Below, piece after piece: positions 46,401 to 55,100 of a stretch of 60,000 nucleotides of DNA. Each line of letters starts with the position of its first letter. The stretch's first letter is position 1. The DNA is from Nematostella vectensis. Taxonomy: Eukaryota; Cnidaria; Anthozoa; Actiniaria; Edwardsiidae. The notes under the pieces are model-generated. The model did not search any database, had not been told where the DNA came from, and worked only from the letters and a program-made list of their open reading frames with translations. A program made the position numbers and the translations under genes. The stretch is taken from the NCBI RefSeq assembly GCF_932526225.1, contig NC_064037.1:14895703-14955702 (forward strand), read 5' to 3'.

Positions 46401-48514
46401 CGTGTGAATGCTACTGTCTATCTGCACGGGAGGGGAGCAGCGCGCACAAGTCAGTCAACATCGGCACGCTTGTTCTTGAGCTCCGCCGCACGGACTCGCC
46501 CCAGGACTGCCCTGCCGTGGTCACAGAATTCACGGTCCCGTCAGTCACGGTGGAAAGTGTCCCATTCTACATTGAAACAGGTACATGGATCTGCAGCCTA
46601 AGCCCTGGCTCTTTTATTTTTACGAGTTCCCTGTTGTGTTCGGTCCCCTTTGTTGGCCTTATGGCCAACAACAGGAATATGACCTTTCAAATGGCTTGTA
46701 ACCGCCGCCTGGTGAATGAGTAACTCAAACTCGTAGTAATTACAAGTTACGGAGCAGGGGCCATTGACAGGACAGTCGTTGTGAACGAAACACCCTCTTT
46801 CTCACTATTCTTCAGCCCGTGCTTTAATTGTATAGATCTGTCAGTTGAGATATTGTTTTTGATATCTTTAGTCTTATACTAAATGCAAAGATCATACTTC
46901 TGTCAGCCTAAGCTATGTCTTAAGGCTGCCATTTGCCTAATTGTTATTTGTAAATTTTTGTTGTAGAGCTTCCAGCCTATGGCTGTGTGCAGACACTTTT
47001 GCCTTTAACCTACATCATCCACAACAGAACACTGCAAATACAAGAGGTCGAAGTCAACATTGAGCCCAGTGACGCATTCATGTTCGCAGGACAAAAACAG
47101 GTCGGTCAGATTTGCTGTATAAGGTCATCGATGTTGTGCTATGTAAAGAAAATATCAGAAATACGCTGTATAGAAAGCAGGTCAGTCAGGCTTGTGCCAC
47201 ATGAAGAACAGGTCGGTCAGGTTTGTGTCAATTGAAGAACAAGTAAATCAGGTTTGCTCTATATAAAGAACAGGCCAATCAGATTTACGCTATGTAGATA
47301 ACAGGTTTTTCTAGCCTTGTCCCACGTGAATAACAGGTTAGTCAGGTTTACATCATTTGAAGAACAGGAAATCAGGTGTGGTCCATATGGCAGCTCAGAC
47401 AGGTCGGTCAGGCTTACCGACAAAATGCTATACCATAAAAGGATCAACCCAACTTTTATACAAGTTTTCATCTTTATCTCTTAACTCACGAATACCTTGT
47501 GGCCACAGGTCCAGTTCCGCCTTCTACCAGCTGCTGACCACAAACTCTCGTACAACCTGTATCCAATGGTTACGGGTCACGTGACTCTCCCCAAACTTCA
47601 TCTTAATTTGCCTCGATTCCAAGTCAGCTGGAATGAGCACGCGCAAAAGATGATTCCCACGCATGTTTTTGTAAAGGTAACCGCTGAGCAATTCTAGAGA
47701 GATTGGAGTTTGAGAGATAAATTAAATAGCTTTCGTTGATTGTGGGTTTCTTAGGTTTCGTAGATGTTTTTGTGCTCGTGTATTACTCGTAATTCCTTGT
47801 AAGCATGTTAGGGGAAGCGATGGGTATCTTGAAATTTCTACCACAGTTTCGTAGTTTGTCTCGATCTCGAAATCTCTGATCTTGCTCTTATTCTTAACCA
47901 TATGGTTGAACTGAAGAACTCAAGACGCTATGGTTCTGTCGGGACCAGCCTTATATGTAAGCAAATCAGACTAAAGACATAGAACAAAACATGTGACGTT
48001 TCGTTTGATTCTTTTGGATGGCCGTGCAAGAACAATTTCATCATCGAGTCTGGCGCTCGCAGTTTTATCGAGAGACCTGAAAAGCTCGGGCTCGGATTCC
48101 GAAATCTGACAAAAGTCTGGGGCTCGGATGCTGAAACGCGGGTCTCGATGCCTCGGCAAGTCTCGGATTTACTCATCGCTACCTCTTGTTTCTTTATGGA
48201 TTAAGGGTGCACGGGCGCCAGGGTGGGAAGGACCGAGGGAAAAGAAAAAAAAAAACATCCCTTCCGCCCTTGAATTACTACTAGGGTTCCCCCGAATACT
48301 TGTCCCATAATTCCAGTGTACATTTGAGCAAGCAAAACTGTATACAAATGCCTTACACTGTTTTATGCTGTCTAAAGTGTCTTTAATAGCAAGAGCTGAC
48401 GCAAATTGTACGCGTGTTAACTGTTATATATTGCAGTATTTTTAGAAAACCTCAATTTATTTCATCATTTTGTCCATTGTTTTCTAGCCACGTATAAAAG
48501 AAGCTGCAGCGTGA
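22475..48514 (+). CDS. TRAPPC11: TRAPPC11 (trafficking protein particle complex subunit 11, foie gras/gryzun)
   Basis: A TRAPP III complex subunit acting in ER-to-Golgi transport and autophagy (family knowledge). The 33 exons are: 22475-22672, 24419-24588, 25047-25117, 25574-25688, 27742-27915, 28362-28458, 28569-28702, 28923-28983, 29161-29241, 29659-29746, 31399-31478, 32148-32226, 35345-35399, 36072-36152, 36926-36990, 37095-37156, 37668-37803, 38013-38085, 38164-38221, 39308-39442, 39811-39995, 40813-40938, 41272-41321, 42078-42166, 43000-43059, 43393-43458, 44177-44242, 44474-44581, 44769-44820, 46377-46580, 46967-47100, 47509-47676, 48488-48514 (TGA). All are GT-AG with consistent phases, total 1115 residues (human about 1133). 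Diagnostic strings are [17 protein letters not shown] (exon 2), [20 protein letters not shown] (exon 5), [18 protein letters not shown] (exons 12-13), VEPSDAFMF-like [11 protein letters not shown] (exon 31) and the IKEAAA C-terminus. The foie-gras helical region is about residues 250-520; the gryzun beta-rich part is C-terminal. Five exon boundaries carry tandem duplications of the splice site. Confidence 0.95.
22998..23730 (-). mobile_element. 5'-truncated non-LTR retrotransposon (LINE), antisense in TRAPPC11 intron 1
   Basis: The minus-strand frame at 23136-23759 encodes the C-terminal end of a LINE reverse-transcriptase protein: a basic segment ([20 protein letters not shown]) followed by a zinc-knuckle-like C-x2-C...H-x4-C motif ([20 protein letters not shown]). 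After its stop comes a short 3' UTR with AATAAA and a (TCTA)n tail, seen on the + strand as GATAGATAGATA at 23005-23026. The upstream edge near 23690-23735 is where similarity stops, so the first codons of the frame are probably host sequence. The subfamily (CR1/L2-like) is not assigned firmly. Confidence 0.85.
26146..27470. repeat. 26-bp minisatellite, about 51 copies, TRAPPC11 intron 4
   Basis: The unit is CTTATGTAATACCTGAGAGC then TCCGTT. The first third is diverged, while 27050-27430 is nearly perfect, which points to recent expansion toward the 3' side. It lies within the 2-kb intron between exons 4 and 5. Unit length is constant except for a few shortened copies (for example near 26475). 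There are no unique spacers, so it is not a CRISPR array. Confidence 0.97.
29800..30705. mobile_element. Probable DNA transposon/MITE in TRAPPC11 intron 10
   Basis: The right part contains a long inverted pair: 30545-30574 (ending TTATTTCCCAGCT) against 30666-30694 (AGCTGGTAAATAACATATAT start). Between them are GACCTTGGCC and GACCTCGGCC repeats. The left part contains GGTCCGGTATCC and GGGCCGGTATCC motifs with inverted counterparts within 100 bp. No coding content is seen. The outer limits are uncertain. Confidence 0.5.
31488..31612. repeat. 67-bp tandem duplication just after the exon 11 donor
   Basis: A segment beginning CAGATGATCTTACATGCTA and ending CCTACCCCAGATAT occurs twice, starting about 10 bases into intron 11 and ending in a short (TA)n run. 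It does not include the donor itself. Confidence 0.75.
32336..32378. repeat. Dispersed repeat, copy 2 (partner at 1214-1256)
   Basis: This matches the 1214-1256 segment (AATATATAGATTTAGGCACT core) with a few substitutions. It lies in TRAPPC11 intron 12. Confidence 0.6.
33499..33929. mobile_element. MITE with TIR CGGGGGTGCTCGAC, TRAPPC11 intron 12
   Basis: The ends are perfect inverted repeats: CGGGGGTGCTCGAC at 33499 and GTCGAGCACCCCCG ending at 33929. The interior repeats CCCTAARAGATAG-like and CAGAATCGGAAAAATCC strings. A relative with the same interior motifs lies at 49333-49705. There is no coding capacity. Confidence 0.8.
35345..35710 (+). repeat. Exon 13 donor region duplicated into intron 13
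   Basis: The exon 13 end and donor (GCCAGGGACTACAGCAAAGC, then CTCTTGT and GTAAGAT) recur in the intron. The copies are at 35563-35600 (CAGGAACTACAGCAAAAC, then ...TTTAAGAT) and 35663-35695 (CAGGAGCTACAGCAAAGC, then TCTCATTTAAGAT). The first copy also keeps an upstream GTACTA-type exon segment. In both copies the donor GT has become TT, so they look dead. A weaker third copy may lie near 35973. Confidence 0.8.
35725..35952 (+). mobile_element. Probable LINE 3' end with (AAATA)n tail, TRAPPC11 intron 13
   Basis: A sequence with GGGGCAGGCCTCGCCGGGAC and later GTTGAGGGAGCCACTAAAT ends in five AAATA repeats. This arrangement is typical of the 3' UTR of a truncated non-LTR element. No coding part remains. 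The boundaries are approximate. Confidence 0.5.
36436..36748. repeat. 150-bp tandem duplication in TRAPPC11 intron 14
   Basis: A unit starting CCATGTGCCACATGACGTAT and ending GAGTCATCTTCTTT occurs twice, almost identical apart from a 6-base TATTCT insertion in the second copy. It is intronic, about 180 bp upstream of exon 15. Confidence 0.95.
38910..39246. mobile_element. MITE with long TIRs, TRAPPC11 intron 19
   Basis: The left arm GCGCCAAGGTTGTTTTGGCT (38910 on) pairs with the right arm ending CGAAACAACCTTGGCGC (39246). Pairing extends with some mismatches for about 60 bp per side (CTTCCCTATAGAAGAC against its counterpart). The interior is AT-rich and non-coding. Confidence 0.85.
40206..40440. 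mobile_element. Diverged partial relative of the 43855 MITE, intron 21
   Basis: It begins TTGTCAGTGCAAATGGCAAA, like the element at 43855-44071, and shares ATTACTACCCATAAAC / CGGTCATAGAATT motifs with its interior. The right terminal repeat is not evident. Confidence 0.5.
40500..40850 (+). repeat. Exon 22 acceptor region in four tandem copies
   Basis: The acceptor plus first exon bases (AG then CATTACACC) occurs at exon-like starts 40516, 40612, 40714 and 40813; the last is the true exon 22. The spacings are 96, 102 and 99 bp, all multiples of three. Copies share GCCACACATTTCTTT and TTTCACTGTCCATTG. From the third copy the frame is open into the real exon, so use of the 40714 site would add 33 residues in frame. 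Confidence 0.85.
40979..41066. other. Intronic hairpin with 23-bp arms (TRAPPC11 intron 22)
   Basis: Left arm 40979-41001 (CTGGCTACTACTATTCATG start) pairs with right arm 41044-41066 (ending GGTAGTAGCCAG) with one mismatch around a loop of about 42 bases. It is a transcribed-strand hairpin of a size that could be a small-RNA precursor or a tiny inverted-repeat element. There is no evidence of processing from sequence alone. Confidence 0.6.
42513..42748. mobile_element. MITE, TRAPPC11 intron 24
   Basis: The left arm (GTTTTCCCAAAAAAGTCTTC, then AAGCGCTCCA) pairs with the right arm (TGGAGCGCTT ... TTTTTTTGGAAAAC) over about 30 bp with several mismatches. The interior is AT-rich and non-coding. 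Confidence 0.65.
43428..43740 (+). repeat. Exon 26 donor region in four exact 81-bp tandem copies
   Basis: The last bases of exon 26 and its donor (ACACCAACAGTTTGTGTCTG, then TACCAAG and GTGAGG) recur every 81 bp, with donor positions after 43458, 43539, 43620 and 43701. All four keep GT; the donors read GTGAGG, GTGAAG, GTGAAG and GTATGG. The unit is 27 codons, in frame with the exon, and open from 43393 through 43935. Alternative donor choice would therefore add 27, 54 or 81 residues without a stop. Confidence 0.95.
43855..44071. mobile_element. MITE with TIR TGTCAGTGCAAA, TRAPPC11 intron 26
   Basis: It starts TGTCAGTGCAAATGGCAA and ends GTTTGCACTGACAA; the interior is AT-rich. Related sequence lies at 40206-40440. 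It is non-coding. Confidence 0.7.
44885..45067. mobile_element. hAT-like MITE in TRAPPC11 intron 29
   Basis: The ends CAGGGGCGGATCCAGGA and TAAATCCGCCCCTG form short terminal inverted repeats of the CAGGGGCGG type common to hAT-derived elements. A run of about 20 G lies inside and is prone to length error. A single similar end (CAGGGGCGGATCTAG) is at 32794. Confidence 0.75.
45601..46420 (+). repeat. Exon 30 acceptor region in nine 97-bp tandem copies
   Basis: Exon-like starts (after TTATTGCAG, TGTGCGTACAGCAAGGCGAG) lie at 45601, 45698, 45795, 45892, 45989, 46086, 46183, 46280 and 46377. The last leads into the full exon 30. Each unit carries GTGCTGACTACTTATTGCAG, a branch-point-like CTGAC plus acceptor, then about 40 bp of exon. 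Copy 1 (TTTAAG) and copy 7 (TTGCAT) have altered acceptors. The copies are otherwise nearly identical. A more diverged relative (CTGCAGTGTGCATTCAGCAA) is at 45120. The 97-bp step shifts frame, and reading on from upstream copies meets stops. Confidence 0.95.
47094..47425 (+). repeat. Exon 31 donor region repeated as a 31-bp array
   Basis: The exon 31 end and donor (AAACAG, GTCGGTCAGATTTGC) recur through intron 31 as a unit of about 31 bp (CAGGTCGGTCAGGTTTGTGT, then ATATGAAGAA). The units lie at about 47179, 47210, 47241, 47272, 47303, 47335, 47366 and 47400. Many copies keep CAG-GT. The array occupies most of the 408-bp intron. Confidence 0.85.
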
Positions 48515-48709
48515 TTGCTTCACAAAACCACCTACACCTCACACTAAGCTGAGTCAAGACCGTACATAGCAACCTGCATCATCCCAACAGATATTCGCAT
48601 CATCGATGTCTGCATCGTACGTTTTATCGATAGTCTTAAGGACACCGAAAAATATTAATCCATAATACTCACAAAAATTTGTAAATAGGATTAATTGAAA
48701 TTAGGGGCA

Positions 48710-48715
48710 AATAAA
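48710..48715 (+). terminator. Candidate TRAPPC11 polyadenylation signal AATAAA
   Basis: AATAAA lies about 195 bases after the TGA, the first canonical signal seen downstream. The cleavage site itself cannot be placed from sequence. Confidence 0.5.
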
Positions 48716-51700
48716 TAGGAAAGATGGTTATAATAATAATGTGTATGTCATGTAGTGTTTATTATTTGGTCTTCTTACTATATTTACCCGAGTAAGCGAT
48801 ATTTATCTATTGCCAAACTGTCGCATCCCTGAATCGTTGCTGTTTAAATTGTTCGATTGATGATTCTAAAAGTGACGAGAACTTTTAGCATCGCGTTTTC
48901 AGAATTAACCGCAAACGGCAAACCGCGGTTAGCCGTTACCGGTTTGCGGTTTGACGTACTGGCGAAAACGTAGTTTAGCACATTTGGCGGGAAAAAAGTG
49001 CAAAACATGTGCTCGACTTCAACAGAGCCAAAAGTATTAGTTATTGTGCAAAATGTCAATGAAAATATATTATTTCAAGAGTCAAACGACTACACTAATT
49101 CATGGTCTCAAACGTGAGCTCATAGAAAATTTGAGGGGAAAACTGCTGAGGTAAATCACTTACCGCTAGAGGTGCTCCTGAGGTCAAAACGCGAACCGCA
49201 GACTGCAAACTTGACCGCAAGGCCTTGCCACGTGACACCCAGAGGTTTGACGTTTGCCGTTTACGAGAAAAAACGCGGTGCTAAATGTCTTTAATGTATA
49301 TGATACGTGACGGGAGGTAGCTAATTTACCCGAGGGGGTGACTCCGATAAAAACAGACGGGGTTATCGTCGGCAAAATCGATTTCAGCCGACAATTTTAG
49401 GGGAGGCACTGGTCAACAGAAATTCTAACCCCTAAGAAATAGCAACTTGGTTGTGGTCGAAGGAATTTTTAACCCTAAAAGATGGCAGAATCGGAAAAAA
49501 AACCCTTAGGAATAGCAATTCATCGATTTTTATACCCTAAGATAACAGGATTGGGAAAAAAAACCTTTCACATCCCCTCAGGAATAGCAGTTGGTAAAAT
49601 TTTATACCCTAACAGATGGCAAAATCGGAAAAATCCTTCAACACCCCTTAAGAGATGGCAGATGGTAGAAATTTTTTAATTTATAAGATGTGCCGGTCAC
49701 CCCCGTGTACATTTCAGTAAGTACGCAGCTGCTTTGTCTCCTATTATCTTTGTTCTACAAAGGAGTTCTTTAGTCTCTATTCTTCTCGTTCTTTGTGTCG
49801 AGGTGCGGATATTGTTCATTTGCCCAATCAAATTGCAGCTTGTAAGAGCTGCGTACTGACCCGTACGTTTACAGGGAGTCCAACCTCCTGGCTAATTTAG
49901 GATATCTAAATGGCGGTAGCTGACTCGATATTCGATCACTCTTTCCGCTTGTTCATTGTCGTCGACATTACAGTTCTTGAAAATAGATATTTGGCGTAAT
50001 AAAAGTAAGTCGGTCTTCTTGGCTGTCAGTAAGCTTCATTCTCGCAGCGTGCTCACACTGAAACTCCAAGTTACGAAAATTTTGCAATTCAACTCCACCT
50101 TTGGGAATTGAGTCCGTGCATGGAGCAGCCCGCTCTGTCTAAATGTTAATTTTGATTGTGTAAAGCATGGATCTAATGAAATTTTCATGTTTGTACAATC
50201 AACCACCAACTCTCCTAGGTTTTCTTGCAGGTCAATAATAACCTGAACCTTGTTTGTTTTTGTTTTTTCCAAAAAAAAGTCAATTATTTACTAGGTACTA
50301 GGTTTAATAAGCCAGTGGCTGCGCTCTCAGGCTGTTATACGGCGAACTGTCTCTGTTCTCGGTATTTATCCTTTACTGACAAGTCGAGCAGGTGCTCCTA
50401 GTCCCTGGCACTCGGATTACGGGGCTTCCTGTACTCGTTAAAGTTCTTAAAACCTTTCACTTATATCAATCTAGCCAAAACAAAGCATAGATAAACTTTC
50501 AAATTCTGAAAAGAGAATTGTATTTGATCGAAATTTGAATTTTCTACAGATCTTTGAAAATTTTCCTGGCTGCGCGAAAGGAGGTTGAATCGAGTGAATA
50601 ATTCCAAGTTTTTGCGGGAAAATCTGAAACAACGTACTCTTAAATCCGTTAAAATTCAGAGACGGCAATACCACAATATATTGGCGAAGTGTTTTCTATT
50701 GCAATGCTACCCACAATGAAGCGAAGAATAATTTATAGTCGAGAATTGTATGCGAAAAAAGAAAATATCGTTTTGTTGTAAGTTTCAAAAACAGCGCGCG
50801 CTCGTGAGAATGTCGTCATTCTTGATTGCGAATGCAGCGCGCGCGCACAATGCAAAAACTAAAAAGACTATTCAAAGACTAAAAAATATCCGCTAAATTT
50901 TGCAGATTTGTTTCCTGAAATTAAATAATTATTTGACTACCAGGTTGAGATATAAAGATTACGGTAAAAGTTGTAACCACACAACGTTCTTCAGCAATAA
51001 CTATGAAGGCGGGAACCGGTTTTGCGCGCGCATATGTTTTTCGTGTAATTTGGTTGACATCTCGATCTACGTCACAAATGACTGGATCCGGGCCTTTCAG
51101 TTCACGGCCTTTTTTTCCGAAGGTTGACCAAAATACCTCAATGTTACAGATTTGGGTTATTCGCGCGAACGCGTTAGGGTCCATATGAACCACATACCAT
51201 TTGGAAAATGAAAATATAAAGAATTGACAAAGTCTATTAACTTTGAAAGGTTATATGGACTTTAATAAGCCGTGTGGGAGCGCGGGATCTGGGACGAGCT
51301 CCCCATCGACACAGGAGACCCTATCCAAACGGCGTCGACTTCGACCCCCAGCTATAGGGTAAAAAAATGGACCCTACTTTAAGATTCCTTAAGACACACT
51401 TTTTGCCCGCAAAGGGGGGGGGGGGAGGGGGTGCGCGCATGTCATGAGCTTTTAGATGACGATGGTGATAGAAAAAAAACCTTTAACCCTCGTCCATTAA
51501 AGTGACTCATCAGAGTCTACCGGAGGAAATTGGACCATATTGTAATAGATCCTACTCCATACCCCTTCTACAGCATTTATCTGACGATGAGTTTTGGGAT
51601 ATGATGCTAAGTTATACATGTTAATCGCACGGCCAGTTAATGGTTGACTTATTAAGTGACACAACTTTGCAGATTAATGGGTTTCGTTTAACGGTTTATG

Positions 51701-52122
51701 TGATAGAGCAAAGAAATATTCCGCACAAAATATTTTTTGAAGAAAGCTAGGACTCTCCCCTAAGAGATGTGAAAAAAATTTGACCCCCCCCTCTCCCCCC
51801 GCTAAGTAATGACACGTCCCTTATTTCCCTCATTTTAAAAAGTTTGAGTATGTTACAATGTTCCTATTCGAGATACAAAATACAGATATTATGTTTTAAA
51901 CTCATAGAAAGCAGCTCCGATAAACTCACAACAAGCTTGTATTCGGGTGACCTCTGACCCTTATATCGTGCTGTGTCACCTTCAGTGCAAACAACTCCCA
52001 CTGACCGTGTCAGGCACAGCACACGAAGTCTCCTCGTCGCTCTGTGTTTCCGCGGATGATCATAGCTTCTCTTGCTTGAACAGACTTTGGTCGTAGTCCT
52101 CGGTTGTTTTGTTACATCCAAG
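48716..52122. other. Intergenic stretch between TRAPPC11 and the DUF885 gene
   Basis: No coding exon is recognised. It contains clustered AACCGCGGTTAGCCGTTACC-type short repeats (48905-48955), the MITE at 49333-49705, and a G run near 51413. It should include the promoter of the DUF885 gene at its right end. No TATA box is evident close to 52123. Confidence 0.6.
49333..49705. mobile_element. MITE related to the 33499 element
   Basis: The ends GAGGGGGTGAC and GTCACCCCCG are inverted. The interior repeats AACCCTAAAAGATGGCAGAA and CGGAAAAATCC strings as in 33499-33929, showing that the two belong to one family. Confidence 0.75.
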
Positions 52123-55100
52123 ATGTCCCAAGTCGCGCTCCATAAAGAGAATGGCGAAGACAAAATTGACATGATCCAAGCACCAACACTCTCTTTCACG
52201 GACACTAGTCGCCCTCGATGGCTTGTTCCACTCGTCATCCTTGCTTGCATCGCGATCATCACTGGTCTCGCCCTTATCATAGTCAATACTGTGCGAAAAC
52301 CCGAGTGTGCTGGGCCGAAGGGAAGCAGCACAGGGGAAGACTCGAGAGAGGAGTGTAGATTCTCTGAGGAGGCCAAGAGGGCTGGCTTGCAAGAGTTTCT
52401 CAAGAAAGCACAGTCCAAGTACTATGAAATGAACCCGGATAATGTGGCTTGGCAACCTGAAGTACCCGACCGTAGGAAGCATCTAAAGGAAAGGTAGGGC
52501 GATTTGAACTATAAGCGAGCGTACGAAAGCCCTGTATACGCGATAAATAGCTTAATACAAACCTCCACAGTAAAGGTCTGGTGTCATTCTCAAATCGTAC
52601 TCACTGAACCAAGACTAAAAGACTAGAAATTTGCATCATTTAATGACAACAGTAATAATGTCTACATATAGTTATGTTTACTCTTGTAACATGCTTTTGG
52701 CCAGACTCACAATTTTACACCTACACCTGGGATCTCCTATTCCACGTGTTTCGGGTCTTGTGTGGTTCGATAAGTTCGATAAGTATCCCTAGACCCTCGG
52801 CAGTAGCCTGCAAGCTTATAGCAGCGTCAACTCGTCTATTAGGGGCGGCCTCAACGCCGGATTCATCTCTATAATTGTGAAAATAATATCTGTCAGCACT
52901 AGTTCGTGATACGTCTGTTAAGTTTGTTACGAGAGGGGGATGATTAATTAGTAAATGCCACTCTAATTTCGAGCATAATCCCGGTAACCCCTGTGGTAAT
53001 AACGGAAGTGTAATGGCACATGATGACATGACAGACCCCTGGGCCGGTGGGGAAAGGGATAATTTTGTTTCCAAATGGCACGACCAAGCGAATTAATCAG
53101 TATGGCTCATGTAACTGACTACGGCGCATCTTTTTAAACTGAAGAGTATCACATACACTACTAAAGGGGAATAAAATAAACAATCAACAATCCCCTTCTT
53201 CGCCTAATCCGATTTTTTTTTTCTTAAAGAGCTACAACTTTGCTATAGTTTTCGTTTAATATCGGAAGGCACATAATGTGTAAAATTCTCAAAATAACCA
53301 TCCAAAAACAAAGTTTTATACTTTATTTGCCAATTAAATCGAAAATATCCCATTGGCTTCCCTAAATCAGCTAAAGGACGTGGATGCTTTTTCACATTTG
53401 GTACTTTGCTAGGATGACGAAATGGCGGCTTCAAGGAGACACGGGACAGGGCGCCCCCTTGGCAGATGGGGACTGGGGCAAAGGGGAGATGCACTTTATT
53501 GTCCCCCTGTGCGTGGATATTGTCCTTAATGGGCCATCATCTTTTTATTGGCATTCCCTGAAATAAGGTCCCCAAACATCGCTGTTTTGTTGCCACATCT
53601 ATGCATTTATTTTCAGGTATTTTCCATATAATCCTGACCCTAAACAGCTAAAAAAGAAGACAGATGCCGCCTTGGCATTACTGAGTGAAGTGAACAATAT
53701 GGGTATTGATGCGAACGGACTGAAACCGCGTGAGGCGAAGGCTTTGGCGCAGGTATGAGGCCCCCTCCCCCCGTAGTATCCACCGCACTCCCCAGCCCCT
53801 ACCACTAGCCTCTACTGCACCACAGCCGTTACACTGTATACGTTACAGCCATGTACTACAGGTGCGTAGCTCGACCGCGAAGTGGGTCACTTATTAATGT
53901 AGGATCGCGAAATACCCTTTTCCATATAATATCCATGTCAGTTTTCCCGGTTTAGACTAGCCTACTCCGGAGAGGGAGAACGCAACGCTACTTTTGCCCT
54001 GAAACCAGCACAAAGACCAAGGCGATAAGGAAATACTGAGCGCGCAGCGCGAGTTCCTCGTGTAGCTAATTCTATTCGTTTTTCTAACGTTTAGAGACGC
54101 CTGTGGAGGAGGCTAGGTTCAGGCATAAATTGAGTCTGTTTGTCATCAACTCCGCTTAAGGTTTTTTTCCCTCCTCAAAAATAAATAAAACAAAAATTAT
54201 TTCGATCTAAACCATTGTTTCGCGGTCAGATAGAGTCATATACACTGTTTATTTGTAAGAACGTCAAACTTTAAGTTGAGGTTGGGCCGTTCGTATTTTT
54301 GGAGCATTTAAGGCTGAAAATATTTTTTTCGCTCTTAAATTTTAGTTTGTATACAAATATAATACCGAATGAATTATTAGGACAAAAATGAGTTCTCTGA
54401 TAAAAATCGACCACACCCGAAAAAGCAAAAAAGGATTTTTTATGTCTTTGCAGTATCTCTACCGGACGTTTATTATATTGTCGGATTTGACTACATACCA
54501 GAAGCTACATACATAAAGCTTATGCTTTATAGTTTTGCCTACAAATAGCATGTCTATTGACAGTGGACCTGCGGCCGTTGTAGGGCGTTCGCACCCCCTG
54601 CACCCCCCCCCCCCTCCCCCTGAGTACAGGCCTGGCATGTTCTTAAAATTTGGTGAAGTCTCAGAGGCTGGACGTTTTTTTTAAAAAAGAATCTTATATA
54701 AAAAAAGAGCGTAGCAGCTGTTTTGGACGCCATCTTTGCCTTTGACTCGACCTCTTTGTCGCTGCACTTTTGTAACTCGCATCCTTGGATTAATAGACCT
54801 GCATGCTCTTGTAGGTAAAGCACTTCCTGAAGCACACGTTCGGCGTTCCGTACGCAGAGAATTACTACGCGGGTGACTGGCTTCTAGGTCCAGACCTCTT
54901 CTGTTGGCAGGCGATATGCACCGTGTCTTATGACGTCAACGCCTTGGCCTCCCACGTGACCCCTAGAACCTACGAGGACGTAGACTACCTTGTGGACATG
55001 ATTATGAAGCACAAGACTGTAGTGGACCAATATAGGTGAGAGTTGAGAATTGCCACGCTGGCCAAACACATATTTATGCCCAAGAACCCTATTTCTTTTA

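Noticed and set aside
45644-46723. Independent genes encoding repeated [14 protein letters not shown]-type peptides
   Set aside because: They are translations of the 97-bp exon 30 acceptor array in shifting frames.
48905-49265. MITE suggested by AAACGGCAAAC and GTTTGCCGTTT
   Set aside because: The inverted match is only about 12 bases amid locally repetitive CCGCGGTT sequence, so the ends could not be defined.
51864-52482. Minus-strand frames of 184 and 140 codons
   Set aside because: They are antisense to DUF885 exon 1, whose + strand frame has a membrane segment, a good donor and consistent phase with later exons.
52740-52875. tRNA-like or small RNA gene in DUF885 intron 1
   Set aside because: No cloverleaf or A/B-box pair could be drawn from the sequence.
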